Shown: piece after piece, positions 26,214 to 38,943 of the stretch
How positions within the stretch are numbered: the stretch's first letter is position 1
Layout of the letters: each line of letters starts with the position of its first letter
NCBI GenBank assembly: GCA_025603075.1
Contig: MU626261.1
Span: forward strand, 248,001 to 312,000
Source of the DNA: Neoconidiobolus thromboides FSU 785
Taxonomy: Eukaryota; Entomophthoromycota; Entomophthoromycetes; Entomophthorales; Neoconidiobolaceae
Length of the DNA stretch: 64,000 nt
Reading direction: 5' to 3'
The notes under the pieces: model-generated
What the model saw: only the letters and a program-made list of their open reading frames with translations
Told to the model about the DNA's origin: nothing
The model's database searches: none
Program-made: the position numbers and the translations under genes

Positions 26214-27037
26214 GATATTTAATGTTATTTTATTAAAAAATAGAATTAGTATTATTTTATCGCATATTAATTTTTATTTTTCTTATGTAAATGAACTACA
26301 GTCCTAGTAAGATAAATTATTATTATTGTCACACCAAAGCTCTTTTATAACTAATAAGATTACACTTTCCCCCAGCATTGAAACCAAATAACCCAAACAC
26401 TATCAAAGTGTCAATCTCGCAACCCAATGTGGTTCGATGATTTTTAATCAAACTTACACACCTTTGGGAATTCCACTTCTAGTGGTTATAGGGAATTGAA
26501 TTACTTCATGTTGATAAAAATTGTTCTCATCTAGTCTACACTCAATAAAACTAATTTAATAACATCGATACATTGGTCTAAAATAATGGAAGCCAATATC
26601 ATATTTAATTAAAATATGACAAAAAGACATTAGTACCTTATTCTTATGCCAACTTCATTTCTCCCTTCATACCTAGGTTAATTAGAACCTCTTTAAGATC
26701 AAAATCCACTTTAAAACCAAAAATTTTAAATTAGTCTTAAGTTCAACTGTAACATTATATAAAATAACTGATCTATGTCTTCGGAGTTATAAATGTTTAA
26801 AAGACTGGATTTCATTGGTATATTGTACTCTTCTTTACATTAACTCGTTAAAAATTCTGAAAGCCTGTGCTCTTTGTTAAGACTTTTTATTTCTGTCATA
26901 TATAAGGATTTGAATATCATATCCCCACTGCTTACCAGAGCTTTGTAAATAAAAGTGACTATCAACTAAACACTGTATTCGATTTTCATGCCTATATGTA
27001 TTCTGTAATAGCAGTCAAGCCGTTTTATTTTAATATA

Positions 27038-27137
27038 TGAGGTTGTATTTTTGTGTTTATGAATTTTACCAACAAATTTTCCGCTCAAATAGTGTTTAAA
27101 AAATAGAAAAAGTAATGAAGCCAAAAAAACATCCCCA
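27038..27137 (+). repeat. 100-bp MITE-like element, copy 10
   Basis: 100 bases, TGAGGTTGTATTTTTGTGTT to AACATCCCCA, flanked by TA on both sides. Confidence 0.88.
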
Positions 27138-27288
27138 TATGATAAATATTTTTTTGCCTTTTACACTACTTTTGCATAAATATTAGTTGATAAAGTTACT
27201 GTTTAAAGATGATTTATTAACTTAATACAATATATAAACTATCATTAGTAAAAGAACTTTTTGTATAAACATTTGATTAAAAGTTATA

Positions 27289-27386
27289 TAGGGATGTATT
27301 TTTTGTTTAAGAATTTTACTAGCAACTTTTCCACTTAAATAGCGCTGTAAAAATGAAAAAAGTGATGAAACCAAAAAAAACCCTCA
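27289..27386 (+). repeat. MITE-like element, copy 11
   Basis: 98 bases, TAGGGATGTATTTTTTG to ACCCTCA, core TTAAATAGCGCTGTAAAAATG. Same orientation as copy 10, 151 bases downstream. Confidence 0.85.
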
Positions 27387-27919
27387 TATTTTATAAGGAA
27401 ATAAAAAAACTCAAGTTAAATATAAAACTAAAGTTGATAGTGCTTTTAAGCTATTTCTTTAAATAATATTTATTAAAGATAATCAAATATTTAGTAGCTC
27501 TCTACATCCTTCCTCTTCCATTATAAAGATCTTGAAACCAATATACGAACTAATATTAAAATCGATAATAAAATTAGTATCAAAATTGACGCTAGCTAGT
27601 AAATATATGAAATATCTATTAAACTATTATTCCATATGTAGTTCATCATCTTATAACAGTTTATGGCTAAAGCATTACTTACCATGATAAAAAATAATAT
27701 ATTAAACTTCACGGTTTAATAAAAACATAATAAAATATTTAATTGTCAAAATTAATAACTAGACCCTTAAATAATACTAATAATAAAGGTTTTTAATAAA
27801 ATGATAAAAGTTGCTAGCATAAGCATGGTTTATCCTTTCCTAAACTAATGATGTCAGTATAGTCTTAATTAAGGATTCCTAATTTTGATTTAACGCTTTT
27901 TGTAAAAAATATAATAAAG

Positions 27920-28018
27920 TGAGAATATATTTTTGTGTTTAGGAATCTTACTAACATTTTTTCGCTTAAATAGGCGCTTAAAAGATGAAAGAAGTGATGA
28001 AGCCAAAAAAGCACCCTA
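27920..28018 (+). repeat. MITE-like element, copy 12
   Basis: 99 bases, TGAGAATATATTTTTGTGTT to GCACCCTA, core TTAAATAGGCGCTTAAAAGATG. Both termini are diverged. Confidence 0.8.
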
Positions 28019-29017
28019 AATGATATTTTTGTGGTTATAAACGGGTTTAACAATAAGATCATTGTTTTATTTCAATATTGAAAATGAAGGATATCAATAA
28101 TCCCCTATGAAAAGGAGCTATAAAAGTATGTTTTAGATTATTAAAAAGATTATCGTTTTTATATATTGCTTGTAACACCTCCACTTTTGTTTTAGTTTTT
28201 TGATTTTAATTTTAAGTTTGGAAGTTTTTGCTATTTTAAAATACATTTTCAATCAATCTTCAAATTATGGCTAAAAAAGATGTTTTAATAAACAAGATCA
28301 TCAGAGTGGTAGGTCTGGTTGCCTAATAAAATAGGAAATAAGTTTATTTGTAATGAAAATTTCGATTGCTGAAAATTTGATGTTTGTTAACTTAAAAACA
28401 AACGCAAATTTGATTATTTTTGTCATTTTGCTCTAAATGCTTGTATAGCTTTTTTCATCTTTAATGACGATAGTTGTTTAATTATTTTATTCTTTCGAGA
28501 ACAATCAATGACTAAAATATTTATTCTTTTATTTTGTAAAATGAGCTAATATTAAATTAATGGTAAAGTTACAAAACTCTCGAATTTATTGTTGTTATAC
28601 TATAGAAACTTATCTCTCATTGCTAAAAAATAAGCAATAGGAGTTTCAATTTCATAATTTTAACTTTACATTTGAATATTCAAATTCTAAAAAAATCTAA
28701 AAATCATTGTGGTGTCTTATTTTTAAGTTATAATGATTTCCCCTGACTTATCTTATAATCTAGAATAACTCATATGGAATTCAACACCAAAGTATTCTTT
28801 GGATTCCAATAAAATCGATGGGAAATAAATGAAAGTTAGAAACAATAAAAAATCAATTGCAACAATCTTAGTAATACAACTTAATGCTTATATACAAAAA
28901 ATAGAAATTTATTCTAAAATGCCTCAATTTCATGATTTAATCTTTCATTTTCAAATATGCATTTTATTTTCATAAAAAATAAACTTTATTTTGCTTTGCT
29001 TTTATCACTTCTATCAA

Positions 29018-30691
29018 ATGGACTATAGTTTAGTTTCTTGTGACCGGTGTTTTTCTTATCATCGTAAATGTGATCGTTTAATATCTGGATGCTATCAATG
29101 TAATCGCTTGAATTTAGAATGTACTTATATAAGAAAGCGAGACAAAAAGAAAAGTAAAATTCCATTGTATAAAGATAGTCAAAATAATCAACTTCAAGTA
29201 TTTTATATACCACCAAAAAAAGGGATCAATTTAATCTTAAAGGAACCTATATATGATAATTTCAAAGCCAATATTTATAAGTATTTTTATTTAATGAAGT
29301 GCCCCATTAACATTGCTTCTAACTTTTTAAACCTATCGAATCTTAAACCAATTCAGTTAGTTGCTTTACACCAGCATTTAAATAAGATAAAGGGAATGGG
29401 AGGAGGTGCTTCAAAGACACAGAAAGAAATTACCATCCCTTATATGCCAAGTCAAAAAGATATTCAAAACTTATTATTTTCTGCTGAAGAACAATATTTT
29501 TTATTCATTAACCCAGTTATTCCCTTATTTTTACGTTCTAATCTACAATTTAAAAAGCGAGATCCATTATTACGATTTGTTATATGGATACGGGGATTAC
29601 AAATATTAAAGATAACAAAAGCAACAAAATGGCTGTTAGATCAACTGATACCAATATTAATGGATAAAGTGAAGTTAAGCCGTATTAAACCAAGTTTATC
29701 TTCTATACAAATATTAGTTATCTGTTATTATACTGCTAGATGGACCAAAATAAAGGGTACTAATGTAACAAACTATTTAGAAATTGCATTAAGCATGTGT
29801 TATCAGCTGGGATTTCATATGCCATTGTCCAATAAGGTACAATATAGACATACTAACGTTGAGATCGAAAGATTTTTAGCATTTAATACTATATTAAAGT
29901 TAAGTGGATTTTTGAATTTAAGCTTGAATTATTCTGTATACAATGTAATACCTATTCCTCCCACTGTTAGTAAAAAAAAGTTACAGCTGTGTTGTTATGA
30001 TCGATTGGTAATACAAATAAGCTTATATTATAATCAAATCTATAAATCCATTCAAAGTATAAGCAAAAAACGAGCTGCTAGTTGTATCAGAGATAATAAA
30101 ACGAATAAAGAAATTCAAGAAATATTTAATATACAAAACAGTTTAGATACTTCCTATCGAAATGTATTTAAAAAAATCAATTTAATTCATAATAAGTTTA
30201 TTAATAGTCATCACTCTACTACTCTTGTAAACAATAATACCAATAATAATAACTTACAAAAATGGGAGCAATTATTCTTTGGTCAGATCGGATGTCTTAT
30301 TAATTACTTACATATTTATCATCAGACAATTAAATTATTCGGATACAAGTCGAACTATAAGCATTCTAAAGATTCCCTCCATATGGCATACGAGATCGAA
30401 ACTTGTAGTTTAAAGATCCTTGACTCTGCTTTAGGTTTGGGTCCTTATCAAACAGTATCAGTGATGATTTATTCAATAACAACTTCTTTATCTCAATTGA
30501 AATGTTTGAAAACGTTCAATATGTTAAAATGTTCCATTGAGGTAGTAGACCATCTTGATGACTGTGTTAAGGGAATTTTAAAACATAATAAGAGTTTGAT
30601 TTGCCATCCAGTATTGTTGTTTTATTTTTCATTAGCATTAGGAGATATCAAAGCAATTAAATGGGCGTGGCCAGCTAGTTTGGAGAAATAG
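29018..30691 (+). CDS. Zn2Cys6 fungal transcription factor
   Basis: Intronless, 557 residues from the ATG at 29018 (MDYSLVSCDRC); an in-frame ATG at 28991 adds only nine hydrophobic residues. The N-terminal binuclear zinc cluster is complete, with spacing CX2CX6CX6CX2CX6C (CDRCFSYHRKC...GCYQCNRLNLEC), followed by a basic linker (RKRDKKKSK) for DNA binding. The rest is a helical regulatory region like the fungal-specific transcription factor domain (around 160-360, NYLEIALSMCYQLGFHMPL with the usual A...LGL-type pattern). No target can be inferred. It is flanked on the left by the repeat-rich spacer and on the right by the kinesin gene. No coiled-coil dimerisation element is obvious after the zinc cluster. 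Confidence 0.88.
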   Translation: MDYSLVSCDRCFSYHRKCDRLISGCYQCNRLNLECTYIRKRDKKKSKIPLYKDSQNNQLQVFYIPPKKGINLILKEPIYDNFKANIYKYFYLMKCPINIASNFLNLSNLKPIQLVALHQHLNKIKGMGGGASKTQKEITIPYMPSQKDIQNLLFSAEEQYFLFINPVIPLFLRSNLQFKKRDPLLRFVIWIRGLQILKITKATKWLLDQLIPILMDKVKLSRIKPSLSSIQILVICYYTARWTKIKGTNVTNYLEIALSMCYQLGFHMPLSNKVQYRHTNVEIERFLAFNTILKLSGFLNLSLNYSVYNVIPIPPTVSKKKLQLCCYDRLVIQISLYYNQIYKSIQSISKKRAASCIRDNKTNKEIQEIFNIQNSLDTSYRNVFKKINLIHNKFINSHHSTTLVNNNTNNNNLQKWEQLFFGQIGCLINYLHIYHQTIKLFGYKSNYKHSKDSLHMAYEIETCSLKILDSALGLGPYQTVSVMIYSITTSLSQLKCLKTFNMLKCSIEVVDHLDDCVKGILKHNKSLICHPVLLFYFSLALGDIKAIKWAWPASLEK

Positions 30692-31082
30692 TTGAAGGTA
30701 TGGTGTAAAAATGTGCTTTTGTTTTTTATTATTTTATTTTTTTATATAGTAAAAATATATTTATGAATTTTATTGTAACTATTTTGTTTTTATTCTATTT
30801 TTTATTTTTCTTGTACTAAAAGTTTATAAGAGGTTACTCGAGGTAAAATTTTATTGGTGGAGTTAATTAACAGAAAAGATATTAATGGAAAAAATAAATT
30901 GAAGTTAAAATTTATTAACCTTACTATTTTATCTTTTTAATAAAAATATTATCAATTAATTAAAAATAAAAGCAATAAACAAAAAATTAGAACATCGACT
31001 TATTTTAGCATTATTATTATAAAACAGATAAGCATCGGCACAAATATCAAACCTTGCATTTAAAACTTAGTAAATCAAAGTC
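30692..31082. other. Intergenic region before kinesin
   Basis: 391 bases of AT-rich spacer containing the kinesin promoter and the 3' end of the Zn2Cys6 gene. No repeat copy seen. Confidence 0.5.
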
Positions 31083-34000
31083 ATGGATTCATGTCCAGTA
31101 AGGTAAGCCAATATCTCGCTTTCTCAAAACACTTTAGACAGATCCTGCTTTTAGAGTAGCATTGCGTGTGCGCCCTTTAAGCAACAAAGAAAATTCCGAA
31201 GGAAGTGTATCTTGCGTATCCTTCATCCCAAATTCCAGTCAAATAGTAGTTGGCTCAGATAGGTCGTTTACGTTTGACTATGTCTTTAGTCCAGAAACAG
31301 AACAGGAAACAGTATATAGGAGTTCAGCTCAACCCTTGGTAGATAAGCTTATGGATGGGTAAATTAAGATAAATTTATATAGATATTTAAGATTAATCTT
31401 GTTTTATTATTATTAATATTTAGATTCAATACCACAATCTTTGCTTATGGGTAAGTTTTTAGATTTATTATTATTATTATTACTTTACTGATCCTCTTTT
31501 TAGTCAGGTAAAAAAATAATATATATATAGAAAACAGTTGCTAAATCAAAATTCTCCTGATAGACAGGCAGTGGTAAAACATTCAGTATGGGTACAAGCG
31601 TCGATTATTCGGATGCCCCAGAAAATCAAGGTGAAAATTTTATTCGTTAGATTCCACTCAAAATTCTCAATTTAATCCTATTTTAGGTATTGTTCCCCGA
31701 GCCGTCCATAACATCTTTGAAATCATTCGCGCGCGTCATAAAGAATCTTCACATTACAAATGTGAAGTGTTAATTACCTTTTTAGAATTGTATAATGAAG
31801 AATTAATTGATTTACTTGCGCCCAATCCTACTCCTAGCCGCCCAAGCGGTAGTCGACCCAACTCTTATCATTCAGTAAAAGGCCCAACAATCCGTGAAGA
31901 TCCTCAAGGAGGTATCTATTGGAAAGGAGTAACTGAAGTAGTTGTTGAAGACCCTAATGAAGTATTGGATTATTTATATAAAGGATTAATAGGGCGTACT
32001 ACAGCAAGTACCGAAATGAATGCAACCTCTTCAAGATCCCATGCCATTTTTTCAATTACTATAAAACAAGACATTGAAGAAGAGGAAGTATTTACAAATG
32101 ATAATGAAACAGAAGTCATGTCAGAGAATTTAGATAACGCTCCTATTGTTAAACATTTAGTATCAAAATTTCATTTTGTGGATTTAGCAGGTTCAGAGAG
32201 GTTAAAGAGAACTCAAGCCATCGGCGGTAGAGCTAAAGAGGGTATATCTATCAATGCAGGTCTATTAGCATTAGGCAATGTGATCAGTGCCCTAGGAGAT
32301 GAAACTAGAAAAAGTTCCCATATCCCTTATAGAGATAGCAAATTAACTAGATTACTTCAGGATTCTATTGGTGGCAATAGTCAGACCCTGATGTTGGCAT
32401 GTATTTCACCATCCGATTCTAATTTTTTAGAAACATTAAATACACTAAAATATGCTAATAGAGCGAGGAATATCAAAAACAGAGTCCAAGTGAATTCAGG
32501 GGTATCGAATCCAACAGAAGAAATTAATAGATTAAAGAATGAAGTTAATAAATTAAGAATGCAGTTACAAATACATAATTCAAACTCTCATTTGGGGATT
32601 GAGAATGGCCATACTTCAGTTATAAAAGATATGGAACAAATCAAAAAATTAGAGAGAAGAATCATTGAATTAACAGAAGAAGTGGTCTCCATACAAACAG
32701 ATCGAGATCTATTGATATTGAAGATGGCCAAGGATTATGGGGTTGAGGGGAAGGAATTATTAGATGGAGTAGAAATCATGAATTATGCGGAAGAAATATT
32801 GACTTTAAGACAACAACTAGAGGCTTATGAATTAGCTTTTGAGACAACTATATTTTCTAAGAAAACGAAAGGGAGGATTGGGAATACGAACAATAGATTG
32901 AAGCAGGGAGATAAGGTGGTAAATGGGGCAGATGATTATGACAGTAATCTGTCTGATATTAATGGGGACTCTAAAGCTTTAAATCAAGAACTGGATGAAA
33001 TTACACTTAATCTATCTAGATTACAGATGAACAATGGTACGGAAGATAGTAACAGTGATGGTAATTATAATTCTGATAATCCAGGAATAAGTTATCGTCA
33101 ACCTCATTCGGTTAGTAGAGTAACGGTAAGTGTGATAATTAGATCATATATTAGTAAACCTAATTTGTCTATTTTCTTTTATTTAGGGCTTAAGATTAGA
33201 AAGTAGCAATAACACCAAATCCTTAAATAGCTCACCTACATTAACTAGATCTGAGCTAGGGGATAGTAATGAATTAGAAGGAAGTAAAATACAAAAATTA
33301 CAAACCAAGATAAAAGATTTACAGTATAAATTGAACTTACTCACTAGAGAAAAAGAAGATCTAAGTAAAAAATTGAATCATTTTAATGATCTTAAAGGTA
33401 AAGCTGGAGGTAGATTGAATAGGGTAAGAATAGATTACTTTTATGTTTTGTTTTATTTACTAATTGTTTTATTCAAACAGACCAATTCCGAACACACAGA
33501 ATCTTTAACCAGCCCTGAAGGATCCGTGAAAACAGTGAGTGATCCATCCACATTTAGATTAAAAGAAGAACTCGAACGAGTCATTAAAGAAAACAAAATG
33601 CTGAGTGAGCAAGTAAAGCGACTACGTGTTCAATCCACCAAAAAAGCAAGGGCTATTAGTCAATTAGCATTGAGAGATACCGTACCAAAGAAGCCAGTAT
33701 CTTCTTATCCCGATTTTAAAACATCACAAAAAAGTGTATCTGGATTGAGATCAGCTTATAAAAGACAATTACTAGAACAAGAAATCCAACAATTTTTATT
33801 AGGTAGAAGGGCAAGGAAGGTTCTCTTTGGCTTAAGGAAACAATTAGAAAAGTTACAAGTTGAACAAGTGGAATTAATGAACAAAAAAGAAGAAGTTATT
33901 AAAAATTTAGAAGATTATCAAGGGGATGAGGGTACAGAGGAGGAAGAAAAGATGCTAATGCTAATAGAAGAAATTAGCGAAAGATTACTGGAGATTGAGG

Positions 34001-34470
34001 TCGAAATGGATTATACTACTGCTAGGATAAAGAACCAAGAAAGTATAATAGAAGAAAAGATCAAGCCTCCAGAGCCTAATGAAGATTTAAATCCATTATT
34101 AAGGGATGATCTTTTCGGCGAAAGTAACTATAGAGCTGCATTGAAAATCCTATATGAATTAGAACCTACTGAAATATATGGCATGTTAGAATTAATGCTA
34201 AGAGATTTAGTTATGTTAAAGATGAGCCAATTTGGATTAAAGAATAAGGTTAATGAGTTATCTGATAGTATTAAAAAGAAAGAATTGAAATTTGAATCTA
34301 TCCATAAAACTCTGAGGGTAATTACTATGAATTATGAGAGGAAGATACAAGAACTTAGATCTAAGGCGGATATAAGTGATAATGAACAGTTTGACCCATT
34401 TGCTAATAATTTGGATTCTGAGTTTGAAGAATCTGAAGTGGAACTACAGGAACAAGATTTAGTGATTTAA
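31083..34470 (+). CDS. Kinesin-4 family motor (KIF4-like)
   Basis: Microtubule motor; kinesin-4 proteins act on spindle midzone and microtubule length. Eight exons (31083-31102, 31155-31358, 31424-31450, 31504-31507, 31564-31630, 31687-33125, 33187-33423, 33481-34470) join to 2988 coding bases, 995 residues. The N-terminal motor begins VALRVRPLSNKE, typical of kinesin-4. It has the P-loop GQTGSGKT, switch I SSRSHAIF, switch II DLAGSERL and the neck-proximal LKYANRARNIKN. Long coiled coils fill about 390-900; no WD40 tail is present, so KIF4 rather than KIF21 type. The P-loop is assembled from tiny exons of 27 and 4 bases. The intron 33424-33480 is 57 bases with no stop in frame, so its retention would add 19 residues. 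Shorter than animal KIF4 (about 1230). Confidence 0.9.
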
Positions 34471-34663
34471 TGAATAGGTAGGGATAGTATTGGAGTTATT
34501 TTTTAACTATGTATAAATTTAAAAATAATATGAAGTTGGTTAATAAAGTATAAGTATCTAATAATATACAATTGATTAGTTTCTTATTTTTTAAATATTT
34601 ATATCGGAATATATAAAAATTCACATTTGTTTTTTAATTCAAAAATCGATCTATTTTTATTTA

Positions 34664-36229
34664 TTATTCCCCTTGTTGTCCACCAGATTCAAGCAACTTT
34701 ATATAATCTTGAAGCTCTCCATTATCTAAAAATAACGTTATTAAAAGTAAAATAAGAAAATAGAATTCAATTTTACCAGGCTCCAATTCTAAAGCTTCAG
34801 TTAAATAATTTAAACCTTGAGCATAACTTTGAGCTATTTGTTCCAATTCTTCTTCATCTTTTTCATTCCCTTCGGTTTGTTTCGATAATAGTTTACTGTG
34901 CGTGATATAAGTTTGACCAAGCTAAAGAGAAATGTCAATAAAAGGTAAACGGAGAAAGGGCAAAGTAACGTTTAAACTTACTAAATTTAAAAGGTCAAAG
35001 TTAATCTCTTCAGCCTCCAATTGAGCTTCAAAGCTTACAATTACAAATTCTAAAAAAGGCTATAAAGAATCCCAAATTAAATAAAATGATTAAACTAACG
35101 TATAACAATCCGTTTACCTTCGTCACCTCTGGCTTCCCATTACCAACCCACTCATAAATTTTATAAACCAAAACATTTAAATCTATCACTTCTTTATTGA
35201 CAGGTAACTTTTCACTATTTGATAACGTTTCAAATATTGAAGATAGTTTTTTCAGTTGTGTTAAAATAAATTTTGTTTGGTACTTTTTGATCACCTTAAG
35301 CTGAAACAATGATAATAAAGAGTTCATTATTAAGGTTAATATTCCATAGATTTGAGTATTGCTACTATAGTCAGATTGATTTTTCATTTGTTTTTTCAAC
35401 TTTGTTAATTGATTAGTAAATTATCAATAATAACCATACTATTCACTTACCTCTTCTAAACCTTCATCAAAAACCTTCATTTCCTTAATGTTCTTTGGCA
35501 ATATACTTTTGTTATTCAACACTTTAACATTCTCCCCTTGTTCAATTGCACTCTCTTCTACTTCATAATCTGGGAAGTTTAACTTAGTATACTCTTTAAC
35601 CTCAAAATAAACCTAATAAAAGGTACCATTAATTACAATCAACCTTAACTTCATATGTATTATATAACTCTTACTTTGAAAAACTTTATCGCCACTTGTA
35701 ATAATTTCAATTCTATTTCCTTGTCAAACTTTTTAAGTTCATTAAAATCTATTTCTTCCACTTGTTCCTTTACTTCCAGCAATAAACCAAACTGTAACTT
35801 AATCAAAATAAAATAGACCACATTTTCCAACTTTTCTCTCTTCTCATTATCAAACTTTTCCATCCCAATTTCAAAAAGTTTAATCACTCTTCTTTTGTCC
35901 TCTTCATCTAATTTCTTCAAATTCAAACCCACAGTATCGTCATCCTGCTTCATAGTGCTCATGCCTTTAATCTGAGTTTGAAGGAATTGATAATATTCTA
36001 TGGATGACATATCTGAAGTTTGTATTTCTTTACCAGTTTTTGGATCTTGTAAAACAAGAGTATCGGTTTCTTCCATCTCTTCTTCACTTTCATCTGAGCT
36101 GCTCTCTGGTTTATAAGCAGCAGGCTTTAATTCGTGATTAAGTTTGGATTTTGGTTCAATGTTAGCCTTCTTTGAGCTTGGTGTAAGTGCCTTTGGGCTA
36201 CGTTTTAATATGTTCTTTTTGGGTGGCAT
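34664..36229 (-). CDS. ETT1/NRO1-like TPR protein
   Basis: Six exons (36229-35675, 35612-35451, 35399-35118, 35059-34982, 34921-34777, 34725-34664) join to 427 residues, near the size of yeast Ett1 and S. pombe Nro1. The N-terminus is basic (MPPKKNILKRSPKALTPSSKK), suggesting nuclear localisation, followed by an acidic Ser/Glu patch (SSSDESEEEMEE). The rest is all helical, with the final part (LGQTYITHSKLL..YAQGLNYLTEALELEPDNGELQDYI) reading as TPR-type repeats. In yeasts this family promotes translation termination through Tpa1/Ofd1 partners. Assignment rests on architecture and C-terminal pattern; another TPR nuclear protein is possible. It converges on the kinesin gene with 193 bases between stop codons. 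Confidence 0.6.
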
Positions 36230-37543
36230 TATAGAGGTTGTGTTAAGAGAAATGAAAATGAGTTTTTGAAAAGAGTGAGATGATGCAAATTAAGAAATTT
36301 CATGAATTTCTATTTTTTTCGAAAAAACCGGGCTTTCAAGTTAAAATTGTTGTTGTGCAAATTATAAAAGCATAACAAACTTTTATAGTTATTGTGCATA
36401 TCATCAGATATCCTTTTGAGATATTTATCAGTTTTTTCAAATACCCAGTTTATTATCGTGAACTCATCCATTTACTCTCAACAATGTAGTTTAAATGTCA
36501 AAATATAGAGTGATATATTAATAGACTGCCAGTAATGGAAAGCATCCCAAAAACATAAAAATGATAGAAAATCAATCAATGAAATAAAATATGAATGAAA
36601 AATGAGAGAGATTTATTTTTAATAAATTAACATATTAGATTCATTATATGGGATATTGATTTGAATCGACTTATATTATGAAGTTGATGAAATGAACGAA
36701 ATAAATAAATTAAAGCTTAAAGATTTTAAGGGTTTATTGTTATTGTTGTTTTAAGGATGGCATATTGATACATATAACATAAAAATGCAATTGGAGCTAT
36801 AAATACTTTTTTGTATTTAATCTAGATAGAAATTAACAAAATTAGAAAGAGATGGTTTTTTATTTTATTCTTTATGGGCTTTTTTTAAACATTAAATTTT
36901 AAAAAGTAATCGAATTGAAACAAGCAAAAGATATCTTCTTTATTTACATATTATCTGCATTTAATTTATCAATTCTATTATAAATAATAGCCCGAAGAAA
37001 GTTGAACCTTGAGCTGGAATTAGTACATATAATAGAACGTATATATTTATTTTATTTTTATTTTTAATGTATGAATTTGATAAACTATTCAAATTCAACT
37101 GATTAAATAGCATAATTTTTAAAAGGGGGTGTTTAAACACTTATTTATAAAAGAATAAGTTTTAAACTTAAAGTTTCTCATAACTAAAATATAATAAATT
37201 TATTTTCATAATGTTCATATTAAATTGATAAATTAATTAGTCAGTTTTTATCATATAAGAAGTATAAATAAACTAATTTTAATTAAAACAACATCATACT
37301 TTAAAAACAGTTAAGAACTTAAGAGGAGAGTTAATGCTAATCCAAACTTCAAACGGTTAAAAAAAATTGTTATTATAAGTCTAGGTAAGGAACTAAGAGA
37401 GCGTTAAAAAAAAAGCATAAACGTACAGAAAAAAAATAGAGGTAAGAAAAAGCAAACTCAATTTATTAAATTTTATTCTTTTTTCACTACTATTCATATT
37501 TCAACTATACTATAAATACTCTTCAAATAGAACTCTTTAAGTA
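36230..37543. other. Divergent intergenic region ETT1-like / F-box LRR
   Basis: 1.3 kb of AT-rich DNA between two divergent starts. No copy of the 100-bp element, RNA gene or coding stretch recognised. Confidence 0.5.
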
Positions 37544-38943
37544 ATGTTAATTACCACTCAAAGAACAATTAGTAACTTTTATCGAAATATGGAAGTATTT
37601 GAACCCAGTTTACATTTAGCAAATATTCATCTGTATGACACCAAACTATTATTAAATTACAAAAATTATTTAAATTTATTGCCAAGAGAGTTGTTATTAG
37701 CCATTTTATTTTATTTAAATAAATTGGACTTATTTAATTTATCTTTAGTAATTATTGTTATTGCTTTCTATTATTTGTATTTATTTTTTCTAGGTCAATA
37801 AATATTTCAATAAACTTATTTATGATGGTACTTTATGGTGTACATTAGATTTAAGTAATGAATTACAATTTATGCCTTCGAGTATCTTTAGCAAAATAAT
37901 ACGCGAAGCAAGCTCTTATATTAAGGTATTAAGGCTAAGGTAATTTACAATAACCTCTCTTCTACCTTTACATGTACTTACTTTATACATATAGGAATTA
38001 CAATAATATCACTGAGAGTGTCATGAATTGTCTGATATCTAATTGTTTTAACCTTGAAGTAATAGATATAGCTGGATGTAATAGAATACGACAATCTCAA
38101 CTGGTACAATTATTAAAAAACAATACAAAGTTGCAACATCTAAATTTGAATGGATTGAATAAAATGGATTTAGAGTTGCAAAAATTGATTCAAACTAAAC
38201 AATTAATGAAGCTTAATTTAAGTTATTGTAAAATTCATCAATTATCTCAATTGAGTGAAAGTTTGATTTGTTTAAACTTATCGGGATTAGCGAATATTAC
38301 AGATGAGTTGTTAGAACACCTTCAAAATCTGGACGCATTAAAGAAGTTAAATTTAAATAATAACACATATTTAACTGATAATCATCTTCAGTTACTATTT
38401 AATAAGAAAACCCGATTCAAACTATCTCATTTAAGTTTAAAATATTTAAACCAACTTCAATTTTGTTTTAATAATATAATCAATTATCAAACAGAACTAA
38501 TACATTTAGATCTAACAGATACAAAGATAGCATATAATTTATTAAATCAATTGGTCATAAAACTAGTCCACTTACAATATTTTAGTTTAGACGGAATCAC
38601 CTACTGTGATGACAACATTATCCAACAATTAGTAAATTATCAAACTCAACTTGATACCTTACTATTAAACAATATCAATTTAGAAGACATAACTATTCAA
38701 AGATTAAAAAATATTAAATTAAAAAGGTTAGAGATTAATAACAATAAAAGGGTAACGAATCAATTGCTATTGAATTTGCCTATAACTCTATGTTATTTGG
38801 ATGTATTAGATTGCCCTAATTTAACTAGAGATGCGATTTATATTTTACCATTTTATTATCCTAAATTAAAGATTAATAGTGTGTTCGATAAGTTGACAAA
38901 TAGCAATCATGAGTATTCAATGTTTTCTTGTATACTTTTATAG
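37544..38943 (+). CDS. F-box / leucine-rich-repeat protein
   Basis: Three exons (37544-37747, 37794-37939, 37995-38943) join to 432 residues. The F-box spans about residues 45-90 (LNLLPRELLLAILFYLNKLDLFNLSLVNKYFNKLIYDGTLW), running across intron 1, and should bind Skp1. It is followed by about ten LRRs of the cysteine-containing/FBXL kind (LEVIDIAGCNRIRQSQLV, LKKLNLNNNTYLTDNHLQLL), suited to substrate capture. The family includes Grr1, Amn1 and Skp2; the repeats here are Asn/Leu-rich and too diverged to choose. The start could also be the internal ATG at about 37589 (MEVFEPSLHL). The ending CILL resembles a CaaX box (C-I-L-L), which favours geranylgeranylation; this would be like FBXL2-type membrane-anchored F-box proteins, but it is inferred from four residues only. 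Confidence 0.85.

Larger units (their letters stand above)
24293..29017. other. Gene-poor, repeat-rich spacer
   Basis: 4.7 kb with no intact gene on either strand. It holds five copies of the 100-bp element (24799, 26113, 27038, 27289, 27920). Around 25347-25480 a short open stretch (HRDIDELLESVSILRKLARD..) has coding-like composition before stops; it may be a gene relic but I cannot assign it. The right end contains the promoter of the Zn2Cys6 gene. Confidence 0.55.

Noticed and set aside
27865-28062. Short minus-strand open frame across a repeat copy
   Set aside because: It overlaps element copy 12, and similar frames do not persist in other copies, so it is not a transposase.
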